Below, in pieces: positions 1 through 9,816 of a stretch of DNA of 64,000 nt; the first letter of the stretch is position 1; each line of letters opens with the position of its first letter. The notes under the pieces are model-generated. The model did no database searches. It saw only the letters and a program-made list of their open reading frames with translations, and was not told where the DNA came from. A program made the translations under genes and the position numbers. The stretch covers positions 1,916,501-1,980,500 of the forward strand of contig NZ_CP012154.1 of assembly GCF_001187785.1 (NCBI RefSeq), read 5' to 3'. This stretch comes from Wenzhouxiangella marina (lineage in GTDB: Bacteria > Pseudomonadota > Gammaproteobacteria > Xanthomonadales > Wenzhouxiangellaceae).

Positions 1-839
1 AACAGGCCAAGCCAGACGACATCGACGAAGTGCCAGTACCAGGCCACAGCCTCGAAGCCGAAGTGGTTCTTCTTGGTGAAGTGGCCCATGGCGCAGCGCA
101 CGGTGATCACGGTCAGCATGATCGCGCCGACGGTCACGTGCAGACCGTGGAATCCGGTCAGCATGAAGAAGGTCGAACCATAGATCCCCGAACCCAGGGT
201 CAGCCCCAGGTCCTTGTAGGCGTGAGCATATTCATACATCTGAACGTACAGGAAGACCACACCGAGCAGGATGGTGGCGATCATCCAGGCGATCAGGGCG
301 CCGCGCTGGGAACGCTTCAGCGCCCAGTGAGCCATCGTGATCGTCACACCGGAGGTCAGCAGCAGCAGGGTATTGACCAGCGGCAGACCGAAGCCGGAAA
401 TGGTCTGGAAGGAACCACCCATCTCCGCCGGACCATTCGTCGGCCAGACGGCCTCGAAGCCCGGGTAGAGGAATTGGTTGGTCATCGCGCCCGTGCCCTC
501 GCCACCCAGCCACGGCACGGCGAACATGCGAGCGTAGAACAGAGCGCCGAAGAAGGCGGCGAAGAACATGACTTCTGAGAAGATGAACCAGATCATGCCC
601 TGGCGGAACGAGGTATCGACCGCCGAGTTGTACATGCCGGCTTCGGATTCCCGAATCACTTCCGCGAACCAGCCGAACATCATGGTGATCACGACCGCAG
701 CACCTGCTGCGAAGAACCACGGGCCGGAACTGGCCTCGTTCAGCCAGTTAGCGGCGCCGATCATCATGATGAACAAGCCGATCGAGCCGACGATCGGCCA
801 CTTCGCGGTGTGGGGGACGTAGTAATTGCCTTGTGCCAT
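1..839 (-). CDS. ctaE: Cytochrome c oxidase subunit III (partial, runs off left edge)
   Basis: The minus-strand frame opens with ATG at 839 (MAQGNYYVPHTAKWPIVGS) and stays open to the window edge, so the C-terminus is missing. It encodes the third core subunit of the inner-membrane haem-copper oxidase. Several hydrophobic helices are visible, along with family stretches such as WFIFSEVMFFAAFFGALFYAR and FHGLHVTVGA, and WYWHFVDVVWL near the edge. It is the last visible gene of the cox operon, 18 nt after ctaG. Assignment is secure from motif and context. Confidence 0.95.
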   Translation of the reverse strand, partial: MAQGNYYVPHTAKWPIVGSIGLFIMMIGAANWLNEASSGPWFFAAGAAVVITMMFGWFAEVIRESEAGMYNSAVDTSFRQGMIWFIFSEVMFFAAFFGALFYARMFAVPWLGGEGTGAMTNQFLYPGFEAVWPTNGPAEMGGSFQTISGFGLPLVNTLLLLTSGVTITMAHWALKRSQRGALIAWMIATILLGVVFLYVQMYEYAHAYKDLGLTLGSGIYGSTFFMLTGFHGLHVTVGAIMLTVITVRCAMGHFTKKNHFGFEAVAWYWHFVDVVWLGL

Positions 840-857
840 GAGGGCTCCCTCGATTCT

Positions 858-1412
858 CTAGTTCGTAGCGGCCAGCGCGTCGCTGGCGTCGTTATTGGGG
901 TAGATGATGTAGCTCAGGGTGATCAGATCGGTCCGCTCGGGCAGATCCGAACCGACGAAGAAACGCACCGGCATCTCGCGGCTCTCGCCCGGCTCGAGGA
1001 CCTGCTCGGTAAAGCAGAAGCACTCGGTCTTGTTGAAGTAGAGCGAGGCCAGGCCCGGAGCGACGCTGGGTACGGCCTGCGCCACCAGGGTGCGATCCGA
1101 GCGATTGTGCGCGATGTAGACCGTCTCGTACATCTTGCCCGGATGCACCTGCATCATGCGCTCGGTCGGCTCGAAGGCCCAGGGCAGGCCCGAATTGACG
1201 TTCGCATCGAAGTGCACCGTCACCAGGCGCGACTCATCGATCTCGGTGCTGAGCGTTTCGGTTACCGCGGTCTCGGCGGTTCGACCGCCGATCCCGGTGA
1301 TCTCGCAGAACTTGTCGTAGAGCGGCACCAGCAGGTAGCCGAAGCCGAACATGCCGATGGCCACGAGCGTCAGCAGACCCGCCGTACGAGCGGTACCCAT
1401 GGACTGACTCAT
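858..1412 (-). CDS. ctaG: Cytochrome c oxidase assembly protein CtaG/Cox11
   Basis: 184 residues with one N-terminal membrane helix (about residues 9-30) followed by a periplasmic domain, the Cox11 layout. The copper-binding CFCF motif is visible in NKTECFCFTEQ. The family inserts copper into the CuB site of subunit I. The ATG overlaps the stop of the preceding small ORF in an ATGA arrangement, suggesting coupled translation. Position between ctaD and ctaE is typical of proteobacterial aa3/caa3 operons. Confidence 0.95.
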   Translation of the reverse strand: MSQSMGTARTAGLLTLVAIGMFGFGYLLVPLYDKFCEITGIGGRTAETAVTETLSTEIDESRLVTVHFDANVNSGLPWAFEPTERMMQVHPGKMYETVYIAHNRSDRTLVAQAVPSVAPGLASLYFNKTECFCFTEQVLEPGESREMPVRFFVGSDLPERTDLITLSYIIYPNNDASDALAATN

Positions 1413-1552
1413 GAACCGGTACCCGACACGTTCATGAATGCCCGGCCGATGAAGGCCAGGTAGATGCCGAAGACGACGACGAGGAGCACCAGCACCGTGC
1501 GGATCACCCCACGGCGCTGATGCTTCGAGTCCTGTTGCTCGGTGGAACTCAC
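1409..1552 (-). CDS. Small single-pass membrane protein of the cox operon
   Basis: A 47-residue GTG-started frame between ctaD and ctaG. It has a polar, charged N-terminus (SSTEQQDSKHQRRG), one hydrophobic segment (IRTVLVLLVVVFGIYLAFIG) and a short tail. I chose the GTG at 1552 because a GGAG lies 8 nt upstream; a second GTG at 1561 would add three residues but leaves no room for a ribosome-binding site. Its stop overlaps the ctaG start by 4 nt. Small one-helix proteins at this place are common in such operons and are thought to help oxidase assembly, but I cannot name a specific family. Confidence 0.7.
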   Translation of the reverse strand: MSSTEQQDSKHQRRGVIRTVLVLLVVVFGIYLAFIGRAFMNVSGTGS

Positions 1553-1570
1553 GTCATTCACTCCGACCGA

Positions 1571-3184
1571 TCAGGCCAGGTTGTCCTTGTGGACGGCGAC
1601 GCTGTCGTCGACGACCGGCGGCGTGTCGAAGGTGTGCAGCGGAGCCGGGGAGGGCACCGTCCACTCCAGACCACGCGCGCCTTCCCACACCTGGGCCGTG
1701 GCTTTCTCGCCGCCACGAGCGCACTTCCAGATGATGTAGACGAACAGCAGCTGGCCGATGCCGAACATGAATCCACCGATCGAGGAGATCATGTTGAACT
1801 CCGCGAACTGCACGGCGTAGTCGGGGATACGACGCGGCATGCCGGCCAGGCCCAGGTAGTGCTGCGGGAAGAACAGCACATTGATCCAGATCGTGGACCA
1901 CCAGAAATGGACCTTGCCGAGGGTCTCGTTGTACATGTGCCCCGTCCATTTGGGCAGCCAGTAGTACACCCCGGCCATGATCGCGAAGATCGCACCCGTC
2001 ACCAGGACGTAGTGGAAGTGGGCCACCACGAAGTAGCTGTCGTGGTACTGGAAGTCCGCCGGCACGATGGCGAGCATCAGGCCGGAGAAGCCACCGATGG
2101 TGAACAGCACCACGAAACCCAGTGCGAACAGCATCGGCGTTTCGAAGGTCATCGAGCCGCGCCACATGGTGGAGACCCAGTTGAAGATCTTCACGCCCGT
2201 CGGTACGGCGATCACCATCGTGGCGTACATGAAGAACAGCATCGCGCCCAGCGGCATGCCCACGGTGAACATGTGGTGAGCCCAGACGATGAAGCTCAGG
2301 AAGGCGATCGATGCGGTGGCGTAGACCATCGAGGTGTAGCCGAACAGGCGCTTGCGCGAGAAGGTCGGGATGATCTCGGACACGATCCCGAAGGCCGGCA
2401 GGATCATGATGTAGACCTCCGGATGCCCGAAGAACCAGAAGATGTGCTGGTACAGGACCGGGTCACCACCACCGGCGGCGCTGAAGAAGCTGGTGCCGAA
2501 GAAACGGTCGGTCAGCAGCATGGTCACGGCACCGGCCAGAACCGGCATCACCGCGATCAGCAGGAAGGCCGTGATCAGCCAGGTCCAGACGAACAGCGGC
2601 ATGCGCAGCAGGGTCATGCCAGGGGCACGCATGTTCAGGATCGTGGCGATGATGTTGATCGCGCCCATGATCGACGAGATGCCCATCAGGTGGATGGCGA
2701 AGATCACGAAGGCCAGGCTGTTGCCGCCCTGCAGGGACAGAGGCGGATACAGGGTCCAGCCGGAAGCCGGCGCGCCGGTCGGCATGAACAGGGTCGCCAG
2801 CAGCAGGGTGAAGGCGAAGGGCATGATCCAGAAGGACCAGTTGTTCATGCGCGGCAGGGCCATGTCGGGGGCGCCGATCATCAGCGGCACCATCCAGTTG
2901 GCCAGGCCCACGAAGGCCGGCATGACCGCCCCGAAGATCATCACCAGGGCGTGCATGGTGGTCATCTGGTTGAAGAATTCGGGGTTGACCAGCTGCAGGC
3001 CGGGCGCGAACAGCTCGGCTCGGATCACCAGGGCCATGGCGCCGCCGATCAGGAACATGATCAGCGAGAAGACCAGGTACAGGGTCCCGATCTCCTTGTG
3101 GTTGGTCGAGAACACCCAGCGGGCCAGACCGGTGTGGTGAGGGCCGTGGTGCTCGTCGTGTTCGGCAGTGATGTCGTGACTCAT
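1571..3184 (-). CDS. ctaD: Cytochrome c oxidase subunit I
   Basis: 537 residues and twelve expected membrane helices: the catalytic subunit holding haem a, haem a3 and CuB. Diagnostic stretches include [17 protein letters not shown] (CuB histidine and the cross-linked tyrosine), [10 protein letters not shown] (two more CuB histidines) and [11 protein letters not shown] near the haem ligands. The HPEVY sequence marks an A-type haem-copper oxidase with a conventional K channel. It follows ctaC after 42 nt and precedes the small membrane ORF. Length is normal for the family. Confidence 0.98.
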   Translation of the reverse strand: MSHDITAEHDEHHGPHHTGLARWVFSTNHKEIGTLYLVFSLIMFLIGGAMALVIRAELFAPGLQLVNPEFFNQMTTMHALVMIFGAVMPAFVGLANWMVPLMIGAPDMALPRMNNWSFWIMPFAFTLLLATLFMPTGAPASGWTLYPPLSLQGGNSLAFVIFAIHLMGISSIMGAINIIATILNMRAPGMTLLRMPLFVWTWLITAFLLIAVMPVLAGAVTMLLTDRFFGTSFFSAAGGGDPVLYQHIFWFFGHPEVYIMILPAFGIVSEIIPTFSRKRLFGYTSMVYATASIAFLSFIVWAHHMFTVGMPLGAMLFFMYATMVIAVPTGVKIFNWVSTMWRGSMTFETPMLFALGFVVLFTIGGFSGLMLAIVPADFQYHDSYFVVAHFHYVLVTGAIFAIMAGVYYWLPKWTGHMYNETLGKVHFWWSTIWINVLFFPQHYLGLAGMPRRIPDYAVQFAEFNMISSIGGFMFGIGQLLFVYIIWKCARGGEKATAQVWEGARGLEWTVPSPAPLHTFDTPPVVDDSVAVHKDNLA

Positions 3185-3226
3185 AATCTATTCAATCCTC
3201 GATTGATTTAGCCAGTGGCCCCCGGA

Positions 3227-4369
3227 TCAACCCTGATCCAGTTCAGCGACCATGGAGGGCTGGATGATTTCGCCTTCCTCGTCGCTCCACGCATTGCGCG
3301 CGTAGGTCAGCGCGGCGGCAATGTCCTGCGGCTCCAGACGTCCACGGAAACCGGTCATGGCCGTTCCCTCCCGGCCGTCCAGCACCACCCGCAGATGGTC
3401 TTCCAGCTGACCCGTCGGCTCACCGTTCATGGCCAGCGCCGGGAAGGCCGGCTGCAGGCCGGAGCCATCGGCCTGATGGCAGGCCGCACACTGTGCTTCA
3501 TACACACCGGCGCCGTGATCCATCAACTCGGCGCGCGTCCACAGGCGGCTGGACTCCTGCGCGGTGGCGGCGATCGCCTGCCGCTGCTCGGCCACCCAGG
3601 CGTCGTAGGCCTCGCGGGAGACCGCCTCGACCACGATCGGCATGAAGCCGTGGTCCTTGCCGCACAATTCGGCGCACTGACCACGGTAGGTGCCTTCCTC
3701 CTCGATCAGGGTCCAGGCCTCGTTGATCATTCCCGGAATCGCGTCGCGCTTCCAGCCCAGGGCAGGGACCCACCAGCTGTGGATCACGTCATCCGAGGTC
3801 AGCAGGAAGCGAATCTTGGTGTTGACCGGCACCACGAGACGGTTGTCGACGTTGAGCAGGTAGTTGTCCACCGACTCGGGCGCCTCGCCGGAGCCGATCT
3901 GGCGAACCCGGTTGCTGTCCCGATCCAGTGCGGAATAGAAGCTGACGCCATCTTCGATGTAGTCGTACTTCCACAGCCACTGATAGCCGGTGATCTTGAT
4001 GTTCATCTCGGCACCGCCCGTCGACTCCATGTCGATCAGGACCCGCGTCGAGGGGATCGCCATGACCACCAGGATCAGCACCGGGATGGCCGTCCACAGG
4101 ATTTCGGCCTTCGTCGAATGGGAGAACTTGGCCGGCTCGTGGCCACGCGATTTCCGATGCACGATGATCGAGGTGAACATCGCGGTGAACACCAGCACAC
4201 CGATGATCGTCACGATTCCCAGAATCTGGTTGTGCAGCTGATAGACGTCCTTGCTGAACGGGGTGACGCCCTCGGACATGTTGTCCCCGACGGCGAACAG
4301 GCCCCAGGTCACGACCACGATCACGGCCATGACCGCCAGCGCGACGATCAGTTCGTTGGTTCTCTTCAT
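3227..4369 (-). CDS. ctaC: Cytochrome c oxidase subunit II with fused cytochrome c domain (caa3 type)
   Basis: 380 residues. Hydrophobic segments lie at about 8-26, 50-70 and 90-107, followed by the periplasmic CuA domain with H197, C232, C236, H240 and M243 (CAELCGKDHGFM). A C-terminal cytochrome c domain carries the haem-binding CAACH at 294-298 and a likely axial methionine at 338. This fusion is the caa3 arrangement, in which subunit II carries its own electron-entry haem. The start overlaps the stop of the DUF2244 gene by 4 nt (ATGA). Confidence 0.96.
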   Translation of the reverse strand: MKRTNELIVALAVMAVIVVVTWGLFAVGDNMSEGVTPFSKDVYQLHNQILGIVTIIGVLVFTAMFTSIIVHRKSRGHEPAKFSHSTKAEILWTAIPVLILVVMAIPSTRVLIDMESTGGAEMNIKITGYQWLWKYDYIEDGVSFYSALDRDSNRVRQIGSGEAPESVDNYLLNVDNRLVVPVNTKIRFLLTSDDVIHSWWVPALGWKRDAIPGMINEAWTLIEEEGTYRGQCAELCGKDHGFMPIVVEAVSREAYDAWVAEQRQAIAATAQESSRLWTRAELMDHGAGVYEAQCAACHQADGSGLQPAFPALAMNGEPTGQLEDHLRVVLDGREGTAMTGFRGRLEPQDIAAALTYARNAWSDEEGEIIQPSMVAELDQG

Positions 4370-4884
4370 CCCAAACTCACCTGTGGTTGATTGTCATGCG
4401 TCCAGGCCGACATTGGCCCGATGCGTTTCTTGATCTCCTGCGCGGCTTCGAGCCGCTCGTCGACGGATAGAAATCCGCCGACTTCCTGACGCTTCCCCTG
4501 GCAGCTGAGGAACACCCGGGCATCCCCCAGTCGACCTCGCTCCACGACCACCTTGACCCAGGCCAGCGGCCACTCGCTGCTCTGACGGCCGGCCTGCGTG
4601 TCGTGATCGACCCGGAGCACTCCGGGGCCGATCTGCAATCGCTGGCGAGCCCAGTGTCCCCGCCAGGCCAGCCGAAGGCAGAGTCCCACGGCCAGCAGAT
4701 GGAGTACCGCGATGACCATTACCGGCCAGAGCCCGAGGATCATCGGTCCGACAGCGACCAGCAGCGTGACCGCGCTCAGGCCCAGAAAGATCGCGGCCAG
4801 CCTGTCCAGCGAAATCGAAAGATTCGATTTCAACTCGACGATGTCGAAACCGGAATGTTCCGGGTTGCGAACGACTTCGATCAT
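4366..4884 (-). CDS. DUF2244 family integral membrane protein, first gene of the cox operon
   Basis: 172 residues. The frame extends upstream, but the internal ATG at 4884 (MIEVVRNPEHSGFDIVEL) is the sensible start because the 46 extra residues are Arg/Ser/Pro-rich and overlap the promoter. Two adjacent hydrophobic helices (about residues 30-75) are followed by a cytoplasmic C-terminal domain ending in a region with EWPLAWVKVVVERG. DUF2244 proteins often sit beside cytochrome oxidase genes; their function is unknown. It overlaps ctaC by 4 nt and so is probably co-translated with the oxidase. Confidence 0.85.
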   Translation of the reverse strand: MIEVVRNPEHSGFDIVELKSNLSISLDRLAAIFLGLSAVTLLVAVGPMILGLWPVMVIAVLHLLAVGLCLRLAWRGHWARQRLQIGPGVLRVDHDTQAGRQSSEWPLAWVKVVVERGRLGDARVFLSCQGKRQEVGGFLSVDERLEAAQEIKKRIGPMSAWTHDNQPQVSLG

Positions 4885-4930
4885 GGCAGGGCGAGATGGA
4901 GGTCGAGGTAGTGCATCAGAAACGCACGAT

Positions 4931-4960
4931 ATTGTAGCCGAAGCACGGCAGGAGCGGCAA
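4931..4960 (-). promoter_or_regulatory. Candidate sigma-70 promoter of the cox operon
   Basis: On the minus strand a -35-like TTGCCG (4960-4955) is separated by 18 bp from a -10-like TACAAT (4936-4931). Transcription would start near 4924, about 40 nt before the DUF2244 ATG. The -10 matches 5 of 6 consensus bases, the -35 only 3. Confidence 0.45.
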
Positions 4961-5069
4961 AGCAAATTCTTCACTTGCGTCAATGTACTGCCGCTCGCCG
5001 GGCGCCGGCCCGGCCCCCGCACCGGCCTGGCTGCGGTACACTCGCGGACTTTATCAGCAATCGTTCGAG

Positions 5070-8000
5070 ATGAGCATGTTGAAGCCCGATTCCGCCTTCG
5101 TTCTGGACCGTATCGAAGCGACCGATGAACGGACCCGCCGGCTCGATGAAGCCTGGTATGTCGACGAAACGGAGCAGGTCAGGGCCCTCGCCGAGCGCCT
5201 CGATCTGTCCGATGAGCGTCGACGTCATATCCGAGCGCGCGCAACCGATCTCGTTCGCCAGGTGCGCAGGCGCAGCAAGGATGCCGGCGCCATGGAGGCT
5301 TTCATGCGCGAGTACGACCTGAGCTCGAAGGAGGGCGTGGTTCTGATGTGCCTGGCCGAGGCCCTGCTCAGGATTCCCGACAGCGACACGGCGGAGAAGC
5401 TGATTTCCGACAAGCTCGCCGACGCCGACTGGGAAGCCCATCTCGGCAAGAGTGATTCCTTGTTCGTCAACGCCTCGACCTGGGGCCTGATGCTGACCGG
5501 CAAGCTCGTCAAGGTCGGCGAGAGCCGAAGCCGCGCCATCGGCACCACGCTGGCCAAGATCGCCAACAAATCGGGCGAACCCGTGGTCCGACAGGCCATT
5601 CGTCAGGCCATGCGCATCATGGGCCACCAGTACGTGATGGGCCGCACCATCAAGCACGCGCTGGACCGCGCGGCCAAGAAGGCCAACCGACGCTTTCGTT
5701 ATTCCTTCGACATGCTGGGTGAAGCCGCGCTGACCGCGGAAGATGCGGAACGCTACCGGCAGGCCTACGAGGACGCGATTCGGGCCATCGGCGCGCAGGC
5801 TGGCGGGGATTCGATCTACGCCGCCCCCAGTATTTCGGTGAAACTGTCGGCCCTGCATCCCCGCTACGAACAGGCGAAACGGGATCGCGTACTCGCCGAA
5901 ATGACGCCGGTGCTGCGTGATCTGGCGCGCCTGGCCCGCGAGCAGGGCATCGCTCTGACCGTGGATGCCGAAGAAGCCGACCGCCTCATGCTTTCGCTCG
6001 AGGTCTTCGAGCGCGTCCTGGCCGACCCGGAACTGAACGGCTGGAACGGCCTCGGCCTGGCCCTCCAGGCCTACCAGCGCCGTGCCTGGGCGGCGATCGA
6101 CTGGCTGGCCGATCGCGCTCGCTCGACCGGCCACCGCATTCCGATCCGCCTGGTCAAGGGGGCCTACTGGGACACGGAAATCAAGCTTGCCCAGGTCGAG
6201 GGCCTGCCGGGTTATCCGGTCTTCACGCGCAAGTCGAACACCGACCTGAGCTATCTGGCCTGTGCCCGACACCTGCTGGAACAGCCGGATGCCTTCTACC
6301 CGCAGTTCGCCACCCACAACGCACACACCATCGCGGCCATTGCCGAGCTGGCCGGCGATTCGCGCGATTACGAATACCAGCGGCTGCACGGCATGGGCAA
6401 GGAGCTCTACGAAGAAGTCCTCGACGACGAGACCTACAATGCAGCCTGTCGAGTCTACGCTCCGGTCGGCAATCACAAGGACCTGCTGCCGTATCTCGTG
6501 CGACGCCTGCTCGAGAACGGGGCCAACACCTCCTTCGTCAACCGGATCGTCGACGAGAAGCTGCCGCCCGAGGAGGTCGTGACCGATCCGGTTCAGCAGC
6601 TGCTCGCCCTGGAGCAGATTCCGCACCCGAAGATTCCCGCGCCGCGCGCCATCTACGGCGAGCACCGCAGTAATTCCTCGGGCATCAACTTCGCGCAACG
6701 ACCCGCTCTGGATGCCTTGAAGACGGCGATGGACGCCTTCGCCCAACGGCAGTGGCAGGCCCATCCACTGGGTCAGGGCGCCATCGCCGAGCAGGACGCG
6801 GAGCGGGTGCTCAGCCCGAGCGATCGGCGGCGCGAAGTCGGCCAGGTACGCTGGACCTCGACCGACTGCATCGAAGCGGTGATCGGCACGGCCATGCGCG
6901 CCCAGCTGACCTGGGATGAGCAGGGTGTCGAGGCGCGAGCGGCCATCGTCGAACGACTGGCCGATCTTCTCGAGGAACATCGCGCCGAACTGATGGCCCT
7001 GTGCGTTCGCGAAGCCGGCAAGACCCTTCGCGACGGCATCGCGGAGGTCAGGGAGGCCGCGGACTTCTGTCGCTACTATGCCGCTGAAGCCCGCCGCCAG
7101 ATGGCCGAGCCCGAGGTGCTGACGGGCCCCACGGGCGAGCGCAACGAGCTGCATCTGCATGGCCGCGGCGTCATGCTCTGCGTCAGCCCCTGGAACTTTC
7201 CCCTGGCGATCTTTACCGGCCAGATCGTCGCCGCCCTGGTCACCGGCAACAGCGTCATCGCGAAACCGGCCGAGCAGACACCGCTCATCGCCCATCGCGC
7301 GGTCGAACTGATGCACCAGGCCGGGGTGCCGGACGATGTCCTGTACTGTCTTCCCGGCGGACGCGAACTGGGGGCCCGATTGACCCGGGACGTCCGCCTG
7401 TCGGGCGTGGCCTTCACCGGCTCCACGGACACGGCGCGCAAGATCAACCAGTCGCTTGCCGAGCGGACCGGGCCACTGGCCATGCTGATCGCCGAGACCG
7501 GTGGCCAGAACGCCATGATCGTGGACTCCTCGGCCCTGCCCGAGCAGGTGGTGCGCGACGTCATCAGTTCGGCCTTCCTGTCCGCCGGCCAGCGCTGTTC
7601 GGCGTTGCGCATCCTCTGCGTTCAGGACGTGATCGCGGATCGCTTGCTGACCATGCTCGCCGGTGCCATGCGCGAGCTCACGATCGGCGAGCCCGGCCTG
7701 CTGGCCAGTGACGTGGGTCCGGTCATCGACGGCAAGCAGAAGCGCATGCTCGAGCAGCACGCCGAACGCATGGAGCGGGAAGCGCGCCTGATCGCCCGAG
7801 CCCGGCTTCCTCAGGATCTTCCGGAAGGGCACTGGTTCGCTCCGGTCGCCTTCGAGATCGATCGCATCGATCAGCTCGACGGCGAAGTGTTCGGGCCGAT
7901 CCTGCACGTGGTTCGGTTCAGGGGACGCGACCTCGATCGCCTGATCGACGACATCAATGCCACCGGCTTCGGCCTGACGCTCGGCATCCACAGCCGCATC

Positions 8001-8237
8001 GACCGGGTCCAGGACTACATCATGCAGCGCGTGCGAGTGGGCAACGCCTACGTCAACCGCAACATGACCGGCGCCGTCGTCGGTGTGCAGCCCTTCGGCG
8101 GCGAGGCGATGTCCGGCACCGGCCCGAAGGCCGGCGGCCCGCACTACCTGGCCCGCATGTGCGTGGAGCGGACCCGGACCATCAACACGGCGGCCGTCGG
8201 AGGCAACGCTTCGCTGCTGGCGTTGTCCGACGACTAG
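5070..8237 (+). CDS. putA: Bifunctional proline dehydrogenase / P5C dehydrogenase PutA
   Basis: 1055 residues from the ATG at 5070; upstream in-frame codons look like untranslated leader. It oxidises proline to glutamate with FAD and NAD+. The N-terminal half is the proline dehydrogenase barrel (RLVKGAYWDTE, EYQRLHGMGKEL). The C-terminal half is an aldehyde dehydrogenase with general-base E809 in AETGGQN and nucleophile C843 in SAGQRCSAL. No ribbon-helix-helix DNA-binding domain precedes the dimerisation region, and the length fits the short PutA types rather than the about 1,300-residue trifunctional type, so it is probably not an autorepressor. It is divergent from the cox operon. Confidence 0.97.
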   Translation: MSMLKPDSAFVLDRIEATDERTRRLDEAWYVDETEQVRALAERLDLSDERRRHIRARATDLVRQVRRRSKDAGAMEAFMREYDLSSKEGVVLMCLAEALLRIPDSDTAEKLISDKLADADWEAHLGKSDSLFVNASTWGLMLTGKLVKVGESRSRAIGTTLAKIANKSGEPVVRQAIRQAMRIMGHQYVMGRTIKHALDRAAKKANRRFRYSFDMLGEAALTAEDAERYRQAYEDAIRAIGAQAGGDSIYAAPSISVKLSALHPRYEQAKRDRVLAEMTPVLRDLARLAREQGIALTVDAEEADRLMLSLEVFERVLADPELNGWNGLGLALQAYQRRAWAAIDWLADRARSTGHRIPIRLVKGAYWDTEIKLAQVEGLPGYPVFTRKSNTDLSYLACARHLLEQPDAFYPQFATHNAHTIAAIAELAGDSRDYEYQRLHGMGKELYEEVLDDETYNAACRVYAPVGNHKDLLPYLVRRLLENGANTSFVNRIVDEKLPPEEVVTDPVQQLLALEQIPHPKIPAPRAIYGEHRSNSSGINFAQRPALDALKTAMDAFAQRQWQAHPLGQGAIAEQDAERVLSPSDRRREVGQVRWTSTDCIEAVIGTAMRAQLTWDEQGVEARAAIVERLADLLEEHRAELMALCVREAGKTLRDGIAEVREAADFCRYYAAEARRQMAEPEVLTGPTGERNELHLHGRGVMLCVSPWNFPLAIFTGQIVAALVTGNSVIAKPAEQTPLIAHRAVELMHQAGVPDDVLYCLPGGRELGARLTRDVRLSGVAFTGSTDTARKINQSLAERTGPLAMLIAETGGQNAMIVDSSALPEQVVRDVISSAFLSAGQRCSALRILCVQDVIADRLLTMLAGAMRELTIGEPGLLASDVGPVIDGKQKRMLEQHAERMEREARLIARARLPQDLPEGHWFAPVAFEIDRIDQLDGEVFGPILHVVRFRGRDLDRLIDDINATGFGLTLGIHSRIDRVQDYIMQRVRVGNAYVNRNMTGAVVGVQPFGGEAMSGTGPKAGGPHYLARMCVERTRTINTAAVGGNASLLALSDD

Positions 8238-8268
8238 ACGCTCAAGCCTCCGGACCCCGACAGCTGCC

Positions 8269-9810
8269 ATGTACGAACAGTTCTACGGACTCGACGAGCG
8301 ACCGTTCTCGATCACGCCGAATCCGCGTTTCGTCTATCTGAGCCAGCGCCATCAGGACGCCCTGGCGCATCTGCTCTACGGCGTCGGGCAGGGCGGCAGC
8401 GGCGGCTTCGTACAGCTGACCGGCGAAGTCGGGACGGGCAAGACCACGCTCTGTCGCCTGTTGCTCGAGCAGGTGCCGGAGCATACGCGCATCGCCCTGA
8501 TTCTCAATCCGATGCTCGACCCGCCGGAGTTGCTGCGGGCGATCTGCGCCGAACTCGAGATCGACCTCGAAGGGGTCGGAGGCCTGCAGGACCTGCAGAG
8601 CCGGCTCAATCATTACCTGCTCGATTGCCATGCCCGCGGCGAGCGCGTCGTGCTGATCATCGACGAAGCGCAGAACATGAGCCGTGAGGGTCTCGAGCAG
8701 ATTCGCCTGCTGACCAACCTCGAGACGAACACCGACAAGCTGCTGCAGATCATCCTGCTCGGCCAGCCGGAGCTGCGCCTGCTGCTGGCCCGCCCCGAGC
8801 TACGCCAGCTGGCGCAGCGGATCACGGCTCGCTATCACCTCGATCCACTTAATCAGAACGAATGCGAGCACTACATTCGCCATCGCCTGGCCGTGGCCGG
8901 TGCCGAGCGCTGTCCCTTCAGCCGAGACGCGATGAAGGCGCTGTTCCATGCCTCCGGCGGTGTCCCTCGTCTGATCAACATCATCGCCGATCGAGCCCTG
9001 ATGGCCGGCTACGCCCATGAACTGGAGCGGATCGACGCGCACACGGTGCACGAAGCGGCCCGCGAAGTTGCCGGCGATGCCTGGGACGAAGGAAGCGGCT
9101 GGCTGCGAGGCGTGCTGGCCACGATCGTCGTGCTCCTGATCCTGGCCGGGGGCGGCGCCCTGAGCTGGACCATGCTCAAGACCAGCGAACGGGAAGCCCC
9201 CGGCACCCGGCCTGCCTGGATGACGATTCTGGACGAGGCCGACATGAGCCTCGCCGCGTCGGAACTGGCCAGTCAGTGGCCGGAACTCGACGCCGAATCG
9301 ATCCTCCGGGCTTGCGCCGGGGAGGTCGACGAACAGGCCGCCTGTCGCCTCGAACGGGGGAGCTGGCGGTTCATCCAGCGCCTGGGACTCCCGGTGATCC
9401 TTCGCCTGGGCGCCGATGAACCCGCGCTGCTGGTGCTGGTCGGACTGAACGAGCATCAGGCCCTGCTGAGTCATCGGGGGCAGGAGTACCGGGTTCCCAT
9501 CGGCCAGCTGGATCGGCGCTGGCTTGGCGAGTTCTACGTGGTCTGGCCCGATCGGGGCGAGATCCTGCGAGTCGGTGACGAATCGCCTCGTGTCGCGCAG
9601 ATGAAACAACTGGCCAGCCGCGTGCCCGAACTGGAGTGGACCGGTTCGATCGATGCTCGCTATGATGATGATTTCGCGGCCTGGGTCAGTCGCTTCCAAC
9701 GCCTGCACGGTCTGACGGTCGACGGCATGATCGGACCGGCGACCCGCCTGCATCTGGGCGTACCGCATGAGAGCGGGCCCAGCCTTGCCACCAGTCTTGA
9801 CGGAGTGTAA
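8269..9810 (+). CDS. ExeA/GspA-like AAA ATPase with C-terminal peptidoglycan-binding domain
   Basis: 513 residues from ATG 8269 (MYEQFYGLDERPFSITPNP, the usual start of this family); the longer frame overlapping putA is discounted. An AAA domain has Walker A GEVGTGKTT (about 52-60) and Walker B VVLIIDEAQ. One transmembrane helix follows at about residues 279-301, then a periplasmic region ending in a peptidoglycan-binding fold (FQRLHGLTVDGMIGPATR). In Aeromonas ExeA works with ExeB to place the type II secretion secretin through the cell wall. It is followed directly by the gspB-like gene. No other type II secretion genes are in the window. Confidence 0.9.
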   Translation: MYEQFYGLDERPFSITPNPRFVYLSQRHQDALAHLLYGVGQGGSGGFVQLTGEVGTGKTTLCRLLLEQVPEHTRIALILNPMLDPPELLRAICAELEIDLEGVGGLQDLQSRLNHYLLDCHARGERVVLIIDEAQNMSREGLEQIRLLTNLETNTDKLLQIILLGQPELRLLLARPELRQLAQRITARYHLDPLNQNECEHYIRHRLAVAGAERCPFSRDAMKALFHASGGVPRLINIIADRALMAGYAHELERIDAHTVHEAAREVAGDAWDEGSGWLRGVLATIVVLLILAGGGALSWTMLKTSEREAPGTRPAWMTILDEADMSLAASELASQWPELDAESILRACAGEVDEQAACRLERGSWRFIQRLGLPVILRLGADEPALLVLVGLNEHQALLSHRGQEYRVPIGQLDRRWLGEFYVVWPDRGEILRVGDESPRVAQMKQLASRVPELEWTGSIDARYDDDFAAWVSRFQRLHGLTVDGMIGPATRLHLGVPHESGPSLATSLDGV

Positions 9811-9816
9811 GTCAGC

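Noticed and set aside
1520-3211. A 563-residue plus-strand frame opposite ctaD
   Set aside because: Composition (His, Gly, Asp, Arg) is that of an antisense shadow; ctaD motifs are on the other strand.
4980-8270. A 1096-residue open frame on the minus strand opposite putA
   Set aside because: It mirrors the whole putA gene, has an Arg/Gly/His-rich composition typical of antisense frames in GC-rich DNA, and shows no family motif.
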